64,000 bases of DNA from Succinivibrio dextrinosolvens (lineage in GTDB: Bacteria > Pseudomonadota > Gammaproteobacteria > Enterobacterales > Succinivibrionaceae). Below are positions 7,792 through 16,973 of this stretch, in pieces. Position numbers and translations under genes: made by a program. The stretch spans positions 1-64,000 of the forward strand of contig NZ_FPAH01000005.1 in NCBI RefSeq assembly GCF_900116345.1, read 5' to 3'. Below the pieces are notes generated by a model. The model saw only the letters and a program-made list of their open reading frames with translations. It searched no databases and had not been told where the DNA came from. Position 1 is the stretch's first letter; each line of letters starts with the position of its first letter.

Positions 7792-8783
7792 TGAATAAGA
7801 ATACTTTAAACATCTCTCTGATTCTCATATTTGTTCTTGCTTTTATCGGCTTTAACAGTCTTTATGTTGTAACTGAAGGCACTAAGGGAATCGTTACCAG
7901 ATTCGGTAAGGTTGTAAGAGACTCTGAAGGTAAACTCCAGATTGTTGATCCTGGCTTACATTTAAAGGCTCCTTTTATCGATCAGGTAAAGGCTCTGGAT
8001 GTAAAGATTCAGACCATCAGCTCATCTGCTGACAGATTTGTTACCTCCGAGAAGAAGGACGTTATCATTGATTCTTACGTTAAGTGGCAGATCCTTGATG
8101 CTGCAACCTATTACCTGACAACTGCCGGTGGTAACAAGATGCAGGCAGAGGAATTGTTAAGAAGAAGAATTAATAACTCCCTGAGAAGTCAGATTGGTAG
8201 GCTTACAATTCATCAGATTGTTTCCGGTCAGAATTCAGGAAAGAATCAGGCGACAGAAGAAGAGAATGTCTTTGATTCAAGTGATTCGGAAGTAGTTGCT
8301 GTTGCAAGTCAGTCAAAGCGTGATGAAGTTATGCAGAATGCTTTAAAGGATATTGGTGCATCAGCCAAGGCTCTGGGTATCAAGATTGTAGATGTTAGAA
8401 TTAAGCAGATTAATCTTCCTCCAGAGGTTTCAAACTCAATTTATCAGCGTATGCGTGCAGAACGTGATGCAGTGGCAAAACTTCACAGATCACAGGGTAG
8501 AAAAGAGGCGGAAGCCATTAAAGCCCACGCAGACAGAGAAGTTGTGGTTAAAATTGCTGAGGCTGAGCGTCAGGCCAGAACTCTTCGAGGTGAGGGCGAT
8601 GCAGAGGCTACCAGAATTTATGCTCAGGCCTATAAACAGAATCCTCAACTGTTTGAATTCCTGAGATCAATGGATGCCTATAAGAAGTCAATGACATCCG
8701 GCAAGGATGTCCTAGTACTGAAGCCAGACAGCGAGTTCTTCAAGTACTTCAATGACGCAAATGGTGCAAAAGGCACAAATTAA
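7791..8783 (+). CDS. hflC: HflC, subunit of the HflKC membrane complex that controls FtsH
   Basis: Partner of HflK in the membrane cage around FtsH. An N-terminal signal-anchor helix (about residues 7-26) is followed by the SPFH domain with GTKGIVTRFGKV and the helical RMRAERDAVA segment. Length 330 matches the E. coli protein (334). Residues 145-165 form a short acidic insert (ATEEENVFDSSDSE) in the periplasmic domain. It is coupled to hflK through a TAATG overlap and ends before a terminator that separates it from purA. Confidence 0.95.
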   Translation: MNKNTLNISLILIFVLAFIGFNSLYVVTEGTKGIVTRFGKVVRDSEGKLQIVDPGLHLKAPFIDQVKALDVKIQTISSSADRFVTSEKKDVIIDSYVKWQILDAATYYLTTAGGNKMQAEELLRRRINNSLRSQIGRLTIHQIVSGQNSGKNQATEEENVFDSSDSEVVAVASQSKRDEVMQNALKDIGASAKALGIKIVDVRIKQINLPPEVSNSIYQRMRAERDAVAKLHRSQGRKEAEAIKAHADREVVVKIAEAERQARTLRGEGDAEATRIYAQAYKQNPQLFEFLRSMDAYKKSMTSGKDVLVLKPDSEFFKYFNDANGAKGTN

Positions 8784-8790
8784 TCACATG

Positions 8791-8829
8791 CCTAAATCAT
8801 TTTTGTATAATGGTTTAGGTATTTTTTTT
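8791..8829 (+). terminator. Terminator between hflC and purA
   Basis: An 11-bp stem (8791-8801 with 8809-8819, one G-T pair) is followed by A and eight T. It lies eight bases past the hflC stop. The purA start is only 30 bases further on, so read-through or a promoter inside this gap is needed for purA. Confidence 0.85.
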
Positions 8830-8859
8830 GACAATTACATGGAACGAGGATAAAAACAA

Positions 8860-10158
8860 ATGCCTAATAATGTTATTGTGCTTGGTACACAATGGGGCGA
8901 TGAAGGTAAAGGTAAGATCGCTGATTTGTTGACTTCAAAAGCTAATATTGTTGTTCGCAGTCAGGGTGGCAACAACGCTGGACACACTCTGGTTGTTGGT
9001 AACAAAAAGGTAGTTGTAAGACTTGTTCCTTCAGGAATTCTGCACAAGGATTGTCTGTGTCTTATCGGCTCAGGTGTTGTTGTAAATCCAGGTGCTTTAT
9101 TCGAAGAAATTGAAGAATTAAATAAGGCCGGAGTTGAGAATGCTGAAGGCAGAATCAAGATCTCCGGTGCTTCTGCACTGCTTCTTCCTGTTCATCCTGC
9201 AATTGATAAGGGCGCAGAGAAGCTAAGAGGCAAGAGCGCTATCGGAACTACTGGTAGAGGAATCGGTCCTTGTTATGAGGATAAGGTTGCCCGTCGTGGT
9301 TTAAGAGTTGGCGATCTGTATGATATGGAAAACTTCAAGGAAAGACTGAAGACTTTACTTGAGTACAGAAACTTCCAGTTAAAGAATTACTACCATGAGC
9401 CAGAAGTAAGCTATGAATCTGTTCTTGAATACATTGAAGGTATTCGTGACAGATTACTTGCTATGGTTGATGATGTATCTCTAATCCTTGCAAACGGCCG
9501 TCGTGACAACAAGAAGATTCTATTCGAAGGTGCTCAAGGCACTTTCCTGGATATCGATTATGGTACCTACCCATATGTTACTTCTTCAAATACTGTAGCT
9601 GGTGGCTGTGTAACCGGTTCAGGTGCAGGTCCTCTACATATCGACTATGTATTAGGTATTGCTAAAGTTTATACTACCCGTGTTGGTGGCGGTCCATACC
9701 CAACTGAGCTGAATGATGAAATCGGCGAAGGTATCCGCAAGCGCGGTGCTGAGTTTGGTGCTGTTACCGGCAGACCTCGTCGTACCGGCTGGTATGATGC
9801 AGTTGCAATGCGCAGAGCTGTAACTATCAACTCTTTAACCGGTTTAGCTCTGATGAAGATGGACGTTCTGGATGGCATGGATGAGCTTAAGATCTGTACA
9901 GCTTACAAGTTAAAGGATGGCACAATCAGTCAGCTTCCTCCTCTGTCTGCTCATGAGTATGAGGGCGTTACTCCTGTTTATGAGTCAATGCCTGGCTGGA
10001 AGGAGTCAACCTTTGGTATCACCAAGTGGGACGATCTGCCAGAGAATGCAAAACATTACATCAAGAGACTAGAAGAGCTGTCTGGTGCTAAGGTTGCAAT
10101 TCTGTCAACCGGTCCAGAAAGAGATCAGACTATCTACTTAGATAATCCTTTTGATTAG
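8860..10158 (+). CDS. purA: Adenylosuccinate synthetase
   Basis: GTP-dependent ligation of IMP and aspartate to adenylosuccinate, first committed step to AMP. The GDEGKGK P-loop-like motif at about 12-18, the NNAGHT segment, the GTTGRGIGPCYEDK signature near residue 128 and GRPRRTGW near 305 are all intact. Its 432 residues match the E. coli enzyme. ATG at 8860 is preceded by ACGAGGA with a 9-10 base gap. Its place after hflKC is conserved in gammaproteobacteria (yjeT is missing here). Confidence 0.98.
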   Translation: MPNNVIVLGTQWGDEGKGKIADLLTSKANIVVRSQGGNNAGHTLVVGNKKVVVRLVPSGILHKDCLCLIGSGVVVNPGALFEEIEELNKAGVENAEGRIKISGASALLLPVHPAIDKGAEKLRGKSAIGTTGRGIGPCYEDKVARRGLRVGDLYDMENFKERLKTLLEYRNFQLKNYYHEPEVSYESVLEYIEGIRDRLLAMVDDVSLILANGRRDNKKILFEGAQGTFLDIDYGTYPYVTSSNTVAGGCVTGSGAGPLHIDYVLGIAKVYTTRVGGGPYPTELNDEIGEGIRKRGAEFGAVTGRPRRTGWYDAVAMRRAVTINSLTGLALMKMDVLDGMDELKICTAYKLKDGTISQLPPLSAHEYEGVTPVYESMPGWKESTFGITKWDDLPENAKHYIKRLEELSGAKVAILSTGPERDQTIYLDNPFD

Positions 10159-10175
10159 GATTTGATTAAATAAAA

Positions 10176-10213
10176 ACGAAAAAAAATCAGGTCATTTGAC
10201 CTGATTTTTTTTT
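10176..10213. terminator. Bidirectional terminator between purA and gltS
   Basis: A 9-bp stem (AATCAGGTC/GACCTGATT) around an ATTT loop is flanked by A-runs on the left and T-runs on the right, so it can end both convergent transcripts. Confidence 0.93.
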
Positions 10214-10232
10214 CGCCGTTTTCTGTGATTTT

Positions 10233-11450
10233 CTAACCGAAAAACTGCAGAAACATTGTAATTATAAAGGCGTTCACAAAGTCGATGAATAAAGCTCCCA
10301 CCATTGGCACCACGAAGAAAGCCTTAGGTGAAGGTCCATTACCCCCAGTGAAGGTGGACATATTTGCCATGGCATTTGGTGTTGCTCCCATGCCGAAACC
10401 ACACTGACCAACGCAGATTACTGCAGCATCATAATCCTTACCCATAATTCTGAAGGTCACGAAGTAGGCAAACAGAGCCATGACAATTGTCTGAACAAGG
10501 AGAATGGTAAACAGTGGTATTGCCAGATCGATAAGCTCCCACAGTCTCATGGTCATAAGCGCCATTGCCAGGAAGTACTGCAGGGAAAGACTTCCGATTA
10601 CATTAATGGTTCTGATAGGAATATGTTTTCCCTTAAGATCAAAATAGTTACGAATAATTGAGGCTATAATCATTGGTCCGATATAAGCAGGTAGGATTAC
10701 GCCGATATTCTTCAGCCCTGTGATGATAAAACTTCCTAGTACCATTGAAATAATAATATAAGCACATCCTGTCATAAGATGAGACTCATTCATGGTCTTT
10801 TCTTCAGGAGTGAGCTTACCTTCTACCATATCTGTATTTGTGGACGTTATATCTGAGGTCTTGCAGTGGTATTTAGCGATAAGTCTCTCACCAACAGGAC
10901 CTCCAATAATGGAACCTGCTACCAGTCCAAATGTAGCTGCGGCAATTGAAACTGTCAGTCCGGCATCAAGACCGTATCTCTGGAGCTCAGGACCAAAGGC
11001 AGCAGATGTACCGTGACCACCAGTCAGAGGAATTGATCCTGCTGCCATTCCCAGCAAAGGAGATTCTCCGAATAGCTCAGCGATTCCGACACCTATACCG
11101 TTCTGAATAACAATCAGAATAATTGAGCTGCAAAGAAACAGCACTACTCCCAGACCACCGTTTATAAGCATTCTGAAGCTGGCGGTAAAGCCGATGGTGG
11201 TAAAGAACGCAATCATCAGCAGGTTTTTGAGCTGTTCATCATAGGTAAAGTTAAAGGTATGTGTCTGGTGGCCTATGAGGGTAACAATAGAGAATACGAT
11301 TCCGCCTAAAACTGGTGAAGGAATAAAGTATTTGGTCAGGATAGGGAAGATTTTCTTTATATAATGTCCAATACACAGCAGGATAACAGCCAATCCGAGA
11401 GTCATGGTCATATTAAGATCATAGGTATATAAAAAGGTTGTTTCTTGCAT
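10233..11450 (-). CDS. gltS: Sodium/glutamate symporter GltS
   Basis: Inner-membrane Na+-driven glutamate carrier of the ESS family. About ten to eleven hydrophobic segments are arranged as two inverted halves. The two reentrant-loop motifs of the family are visible: GGHGTSAAFGP near residue 143 and GFGMGATPNAMAN near 350. Length 405 equals the E. coli protein (401). The ATG at 11450 is preceded by AGGA seven bases away. It is convergent with purA, sharing a terminator, and downstream of ispB on the same strand with a 74-base gap. Glutamate uptake may serve nitrogen supply or osmotic balance. Confidence 0.94.
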   Translation of the reverse strand: MQETTFLYTYDLNMTMTLGLAVILLCIGHYIKKIFPILTKYFIPSPVLGGIVFSIVTLIGHQTHTFNFTYDEQLKNLLMIAFFTTIGFTASFRMLINGGLGVVLFLCSSIILIVIQNGIGVGIAELFGESPLLGMAAGSIPLTGGHGTSAAFGPELQRYGLDAGLTVSIAAATFGLVAGSIIGGPVGERLIAKYHCKTSDITSTNTDMVEGKLTPEEKTMNESHLMTGCAYIIISMVLGSFIITGLKNIGVILPAYIGPMIIASIIRNYFDLKGKHIPIRTINVIGSLSLQYFLAMALMTMRLWELIDLAIPLFTILLVQTIVMALFAYFVTFRIMGKDYDAAVICVGQCGFGMGATPNAMANMSTFTGGNGPSPKAFFVVPMVGALFIDFVNAFIITMFLQFFG

Positions 11451-11524
11451 TTTGAATTCCTGAGTAAGAAAAGATCCTGCTTATAAATAAAAGTTTAATG
11501 CCTGAATAGAAAATGTACAAAAAA

Positions 11525-12490
11525 TCAGTTTGTTCTTGTTGCAGCCTTTAGGGCAATCGCTTCAAGACTTCTTATGTACTGTGATTGAGGTAAGATTGTA
11601 AGTGCTTTTTTCGCCTTTTCAACAGCAGCTAAAGCAAAATCTTTTGATTTTTGGATGGAATCTGTCTTGTTGATAAAGCTAAGAACAGAATCAAGATTAA
11701 CGTTTCTGATTGCCTCCTCAAGAATCTGTCTTTCATCAGAAGAACAACTCTGTAAGGCAAGAATCAGGGGGAGAGTAATTCTTCCGTCCTCAAGATCTTC
11801 TCCGATATTCTTTCCAAGTGTATCTGAAGAGGAAGTGTAGTCAAGAATATCGTCAGCAACCTGAAATGCAATTCCAAGCTGTTTACCATATTCCTGAAGT
11901 GCTGCGATAACTTTATCGGATTCGCCACTTAGAATAGCTGCGCCGGCAGTTGCCAGTTCAAACAGAGCTCCTGTCTTGCAGTAAATAGTCTGTTCATAGT
12001 CAGGAATTGAAATATTAAGATTTCCCTGAGTATGAAGCTGTTTGATTTCACCGGATACTAAAGATGCCAGAGTATTATTCAGCATATTGCCGATTCTCTG
12101 ATTATTTATGTCATGGATACAGAAGAAACATCTGGTGAAAAGGTAATCACCAGCAAGAACGGCGGCATGATTGCCGTCAGTCTCATTTAAAGTTGCTTTT
12201 CCTCTTCTTACAGTTGCCTTGTCAATCACATCATCGTGAACAAGAGTTGCGGTATGTAGAAGTTCTGTAGCTGCAGCAAAATTCAGTATGGATTTTTTTT
12301 CACCCTTATCACCTAAAGCGTGCCATGCCATAAGTGATAACATTGGTCTGATTCTTTTTCCACCGGACTTGACGACTCTCAGGCACATCTCATTAATCGA
12401 TGCTTCATAAATTGAGTCTGTCAGTACAGACGATAAAATTCCTTCAACGGAATCTAAATCCTGCTGAATAATAATGTCTTGGTTTTCCAT
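11525..12490 (-). CDS. ispB: Octaprenyl diphosphate synthase (polyprenyl synthetase)
   Basis: Trans-prenyltransferase that elongates farnesyl diphosphate with isopentenyl units to make the quinone side chain. First Asp-rich motif LVHDDVID at about residue 80 and second motif VADDILDYT at about 208 are present, with the GGKRIRP substrate-binding motif near 45. The 321 residues match IspB. Its position divergent from rplU-rpmA-obgE is the classical gammaproteobacterial arrangement and supports IspB rather than IspA. The product chain length cannot be fixed from sequence. Confidence 0.93.
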   Translation of the reverse strand: MENQDIIIQQDLDSVEGILSSVLTDSIYEASINEMCLRVVKSGGKRIRPMLSLMAWHALGDKGEKKSILNFAAATELLHTATLVHDDVIDKATVRRGKATLNETDGNHAAVLAGDYLFTRCFFCIHDINNQRIGNMLNNTLASLVSGEIKQLHTQGNLNISIPDYEQTIYCKTGALFELATAGAAILSGESDKVIAALQEYGKQLGIAFQVADDILDYTSSSDTLGKNIGEDLEDGRITLPLILALQSCSSDERQILEEAIRNVNLDSVLSFINKTDSIQKSKDFALAAVEKAKKALTILPQSQYIRSLEAIALKAATRTN

Positions 12491-12681
12491 GCATTTCTCT
12501 CTATTATCAACAGTATTGTATCATCATATTAATTTTCAATTAATAAATTTCTTGAAATTAATCTTATTTAGAATTAAAATTCGTAGCGCTTTTATAGGTC
12601 AGTTAATACAAATCTTTTTTTCTCTGTATTAATGGAAGCTTCAAGTCAGAAATATTAATTGTGAGTCTATTTGAAATAGAC

Positions 12682-12710
12682 TTGCTTTTTATTCTTATTG
12701 TCTGTAAAAT
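12682..12710 (+). promoter_or_regulatory. Sigma-70 promoter of rplU
   Basis: TTGCTT at 12682-12687 and TAAAAT at 12705-12710 are separated by exactly 17 bases. The rest of the 300-base gap back to ispB is AT-rich and shows no gene. Confidence 0.8.
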
Positions 12711-12790
12711 AATGACCCATTATGGCCCTAGAGGGCAAAGTTTTGTTTGATTGCGGGAGACGAACTCCTGCATTTATTCGGAGTTTGAGC
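12711..12790 (+). promoter_or_regulatory. rplU 5' leader with stem-loops, possible autogenous control element
   Basis: The roughly 70-base leader contains GCCC-TAGA-GGGC at 12724-12735 and a hairpin GCGGGAG-ACGAA-CTCCTGC near 12753-12771. The 3' arm of the second ends just before the CGGAG ribosome site. Ribosomal protein leaders often bind their own product. This is inference from layout, not a recognised Rfam match. Confidence 0.4.
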
Positions 12791-13102
12791 ATGTACGCAG
12801 TTATTTTTTGCGGCGGCAAGCAGCACAAGGTTTCAGAGGGCGACGTGCTAAGCGTTGAGCTTCTAAATGCTGAGGCTGGCAGCGATATCGAACTAGATAA
12901 AGTTCTATTAGTATCAGATGGCACCAACATCAAAGTTGGCGCTCCTTACATTGATGGCGCTAAGGTTACCGCTAAGGTATTAGGCGCACACGGTGGCGAG
13001 AAGATTAAGATTGTTAAATTCCGTCGTCGTAAGCACCACCAGAAGGTGACCGGTCACCGTCAGTGGTTTACCGATTTACAGATTACTGGTATTAATCAGT
13101 AA
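12791..13102 (+). CDS. rplU: 50S ribosomal protein L21
   Basis: Large-subunit protein bound to 23S rRNA. The 103-residue product begins [14 protein letters not shown] and ends with the basic [11 protein letters not shown] and [14 protein letters not shown] segments, exactly the family pattern. An in-frame start at 12722 exists, but the ATG at 12791 follows a GGAG ribosome site and gives the canonical N-terminus, so it is chosen. rpmA starts 18 bases downstream in the same transcript. Confidence 0.98.
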   Translation: MYAVIFCGGKQHKVSEGDVLSVELLNAEAGSDIELDKVLLVSDGTNIKVGAPYIDGAKVTAKVLGAHGGEKIKIVKFRRRKHHQKVTGHRQWFTDLQITGINQ

Positions 13103-13120
13103 TATTAGGAGAAAACTGAA

Positions 13121-13384
13121 ATGGCACACAAGAAAGCTGGTGGCTCATCACGTAACGGCCGTGACTCACAAGGTCAGCGTCTAGGCGTTAAGGCTTATGC
13201 TGGTGAAGTAGTTACCGCAGGTAGCATCATCGTTCGTCAGCGTGGTACTCATTTCCATGCAGGTGCAAACGTTGGTTTAGGTAAGGATGACACTCTATTT
13301 GCTAAGGCAAATGGTAAGGTTACCTTCGTAACTCGTGGTTCTAAGGGCCGTAAGTTTGTTGAGATCGTTGAGACTCAGCAGTAA
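13121..13384 (+). CDS. rpmA: 50S ribosomal protein L27
   Basis: Large-subunit protein whose N-terminal tail reaches the peptidyl transferase centre. The product starts [17 protein letters not shown] with no removable N-terminal extension (unlike Firmicutes), as expected in gammaproteobacteria. 87 residues. An AGGAG lies eight bases upstream of the ATG. It is followed by a GC-rich hairpin before obgE. Confidence 0.98.
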   Translation: MAHKKAGGSSRNGRDSQGQRLGVKAYAGEVVTAGSIIVRQRGTHFHAGANVGLGKDDTLFAKANGKVTFVTRGSKGRKFVEIVETQQ

Positions 13385-13406
13385 TTCTTAAGAGTTACAA
13401 TAAAGA

Positions 13407-13429
13407 GGCTCGCTCCGGCGGGCCTTTTT
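13407..13429 (+). terminator. Terminator or attenuator between rpmA and obgE
   Basis: A 7-bp GC-rich stem (13407-13413 with 13418-13424) and TCCG loop are followed by five T. It would lower obgE expression relative to the ribosomal protein genes. Confidence 0.8.
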
Positions 13430-13454
13430 AGTCTGTACAATAGGTTTTCTTTAG

Positions 13455-14648
<1,194 letters not shown>

Positions 14649-14650
14649 AA

Positions 14651-15133
14651 ATGGCAGATATTCAGATAATTGTTGCACTTGCTGATAACTACGTGATTGG
14701 TAATAAAGGAGAGATTCCTTGGCATTTATCTGAAGATCTAAAACATTTTAAAGCAATCACAACAGGTCACCCTGTAGTGATGGGCCGAAGAACTTTTGAG
14801 TCAATCGGAAGAGTTTTACCCAACCGTCTTAATATTATGGTCAGCTCAACTTTTGATAAGAAGGTTGAAGGTTTGGTTGTGGTTAAGAGTCTTAATGAAG
14901 CTATAGATCTTGTTGGAGATAAGACTCTAATGGTTATTGGCGGAGCCCGTATGTACGAGGAGGCTCTTCCTTTAGCCTCAGTACTTCATTTAACTAGAAT
15001 CAGAAAAACTGTAGAAGGGGATACCAGATTCCCAGATTTCTCTTCATATCCTTTTAAACTGGATTCAAGCGAATCTTTCTTCTCTGAAAGTTGTGGTTTT
15101 GAATACGTATTTGAAACCTGGAAAAGAGCTTAA
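14651..15133 (+). CDS. folA: Dihydrofolate reductase
   Basis: NADPH-dependent reduction of dihydrofolate to tetrahydrofolate. The N-terminal ADNYVIGNKGEIPWHL loop, the catalytic Asp in LSEDLKHF (Asp27 of E. coli), the GRRTFESIG cofactor motif and the VIGGARMYEEAL motif are all seen. 160 residues, normal. It follows obgE by two bases, which is unusual (E. coli has it elsewhere). It converges on apaH with overlapping stop codons. Confidence 0.97.
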   Translation: MADIQIIVALADNYVIGNKGEIPWHLSEDLKHFKAITTGHPVVMGRRTFESIGRVLPNRLNIMVSSTFDKKVEGLVVVKSLNEAIDLVGDKTLMVIGGARMYEEALPLASVLHLTRIRKTVEGDTRFPDFSSYPFKLDSSESFFSESCGFEYVFETWKRA

Positions 15134-16011
15134 CTAGTTTTCTTCATCGAACTGAATTCGATCTTTACGCCTGATTTCACTGTAGTTTTTTTACCGTTAT
15201 CTACACACAGGCAGGTTAGCTTATTTCCCCAGACACAACCTGTATCCAGTGCAATAATATTTTTTTCATTACATTCTGCATTTAGTGCTGCCCAGTGACC
15301 AAATACCAGAGTATAGGCAGTATTTCTATACATGTATGGTTTTCCATATTTAAACCAAGGATACAGATGATCTTTTTCTGCTTCTTTTAATGAGCAGTCA
15401 GAATGACCATAGTCAAGGTTCATTTTCTTATCACAGAGTCTCATTCTTGTGTAGGCATTAACAATGAATCTCCAGTAGTTTAGGTCACTACTTTCGAGTT
15501 CTTTTGTATAACATACGGGGTGATCTGCGTACATATTGGCTAAAAATAGCTTTCTTGAAACAGGATCTGCCAGTACATTTGAAAAGATATTCGAGTGTTT
15601 CTGTGCCTCTTCAAGATCCCACATAGGATAAACTCCGGCGTGACTTACAGCGAGCTTTCTGTTTTGATCAATGTATAGCAGTGGAGTTGAATAGTAGAAC
15701 TGCAGGTAGAGATCCAGTTTATCTGAGGCTAGTAATCCCTCAAGATTATCTTTTTTTCTTGCAGTATGGAAACCGGCAGCAATCGCCAGAAAATTCAGAT
15801 CGTGATTTCCAAGGACACAATGAATCTTATCTGGGAATTTCTGTTTGAGATTTATGATTGTATCAAGAGTTTTTTCAGGGTGAGGACCTCTGCCGATAAG
15901 ATCACCTGTCAGATAAAGCTCATCTTTACTTGCATTAAAGTCGATTTTATGCAGAAGTTTTGAAAATTCATCATAACAACCGTGGAGGTCGCCAAATACA
16001 TATGCTGACAT
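15130..16011 (-). CDS. apaH: Diadenosine tetraphosphatase (symmetrical Ap4A hydrolase)
   Basis: Metallophosphatase that hydrolyses Ap4A to two ADP and removes Np4 caps from RNA. The metal-binding motifs GDLHGCYDE, GDLIGRG and GNHDLN are present in order, followed by SHAGVYPMWDL and GHWAALN late in the protein. The chosen ATG at 16011 follows GAGGA and begins MSAYVFGDLHG, like E. coli MATYLIGDVHG; an in-frame upstream start at 16062 would add 17 residues. 293 residues. Tail-to-tail neighbour of folA, as in E. coli, with a four-base overlap of stop codons. apaG and rsmA, usually upstream, are not here. Confidence 0.95.
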   Translation of the reverse strand: MSAYVFGDLHGCYDEFSKLLHKIDFNASKDELYLTGDLIGRGPHPEKTLDTIINLKQKFPDKIHCVLGNHDLNFLAIAAGFHTARKKDNLEGLLASDKLDLYLQFYYSTPLLYIDQNRKLAVSHAGVYPMWDLEEAQKHSNIFSNVLADPVSRKLFLANMYADHPVCYTKELESSDLNYWRFIVNAYTRMRLCDKKMNLDYGHSDCSLKEAEKDHLYPWFKYGKPYMYRNTAYTLVFGHWAALNAECNEKNIIALDTGCVWGNKLTCLCVDNGKKTTVKSGVKIEFSSMKKTS

Positions 16012-16146
16012 TTTTTCCTCAAATTGACCTGTTCTGATACTAAAACAGGATTTTTTAAACAAAATATTGGTATATTTTAGTATTTCTCCTCAAAAACGCA
16101 AATTTTGCTTTTGTTGTAATATTTTGAGAAATATGTTGATTATTTG

Positions 16147-16962
16147 CTAATTTTGGTTGAAAAAATCAATAATTTTCGGAGGATTACTGGTTATTTCTCC
16201 ATTTAAAAACATATCTACAATCCTGTCATCAAAGAGGTTATAGATAACTCTTAGTGTCTGGGGAGTCCAGTCATCGGATAAAAAGAGTTTTCCGTTACCT
16301 TTCTGTTCATGACAGAGCAGCTCTTTACCGTTGTCATACATTCTGATGATTTTTATAAGATCTTCAGTAGCCTTTATAACTGCTTTATTTGCTACATCAT
16401 GCATGGAATCGCCACTTTCAAGTTTAGGCAGACTCTGATGAAGTATTTCTCCTCCATCAAGCTTGTGAGTGAGACGATGAATCGTAATGCCTGCCCAGTT
16501 CGGTCTCAGCATATAAAATGGCCAAAAAAGGGTGGTATTTCCTTTAAACCATGGAGATAGTCCACCATGTATATTGAAATTATCTCCGTTGTGAAGGCTC
16601 AGAATCTTATTATCTAGCTTATGTATTCCGTAGGAAATCATAAGATCTGCCTTTAAATTATCAACAAAACTGAAGGTCTTATCTGAATTCAAATCCTTGA
16701 AGTTTACCTCTAGGAAAGGGATCTGCGCTTTAAAAACAGAAGGCTCTATCTGTGTGAAAAATTTACTCTCAGACTCAGATCTTTTTTTAAAGTGAAGAAT
16801 GAAATTCTTTTTATCAAGATCTGAAAGTTCCGCAGGAGGCAATGGCTCGAAATTTTCCCGAAGCTCCATTACCATACCCGCAAGAAGATTCTGTTTTAAC
16901 AGTTCATTGGCAACGTACAGATGTCTCGGATGAGAGCCGCAGAGAAGCACAACTTTTTTCAT
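16147..16962 (-). CDS. Formyltransferase-fold protein, possibly sugar N-formyltransferase
   Basis: Shares the fold of methionyl-tRNA formyltransferase, which moves a formyl group from N10-formyl-THF to an amine. The catalytic triad Asn-x-His...Asp is visible at N130, H132 and D169, in FNIHGGLSPWFKG and THKLDGGEIL. The N-terminal 100 residues do not match Fmt or PurN closely, and the C-terminal OB domain of Fmt is missing, so tRNA is unlikely as substrate. Homologs of this kind act on amino sugars of surface polysaccharides. It follows a DUF4910 gene by 11 bases on the same strand, and AAGGA precedes the ATG. The pair sits between core genes apaH and dnaG and looks like an accessory insertion. 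Substrate unknown. Confidence 0.7.
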   Translation of the reverse strand: MKKVVLLCGSHPRHLYVANELLKQNLLAGMVMELRENFEPLPPAELSDLDKKNFILHFKKRSESESKFFTQIEPSVFKAQIPFLEVNFKDLNSDKTFSFVDNLKADLMISYGIHKLDNKILSLHNGDNFNIHGGLSPWFKGNTTLFWPFYMLRPNWAGITIHRLTHKLDGGEILHQSLPKLESGDSMHDVANKAVIKATEDLIKIIRMYDNGKELLCHEQKGNGKLFLSDDWTPQTLRVIYNLFDDRIVDMFLNGEITSNPPKIIDFFNQN

Positions 16963-16973
16963 GATTTAAATCC

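Noticed and set aside
12722-12790. Longer start for L21 at 12722
   Set aside because: The added residues have no match to L21, and the GGAG ribosome site lies between this start and the canonical MYAVIF start.
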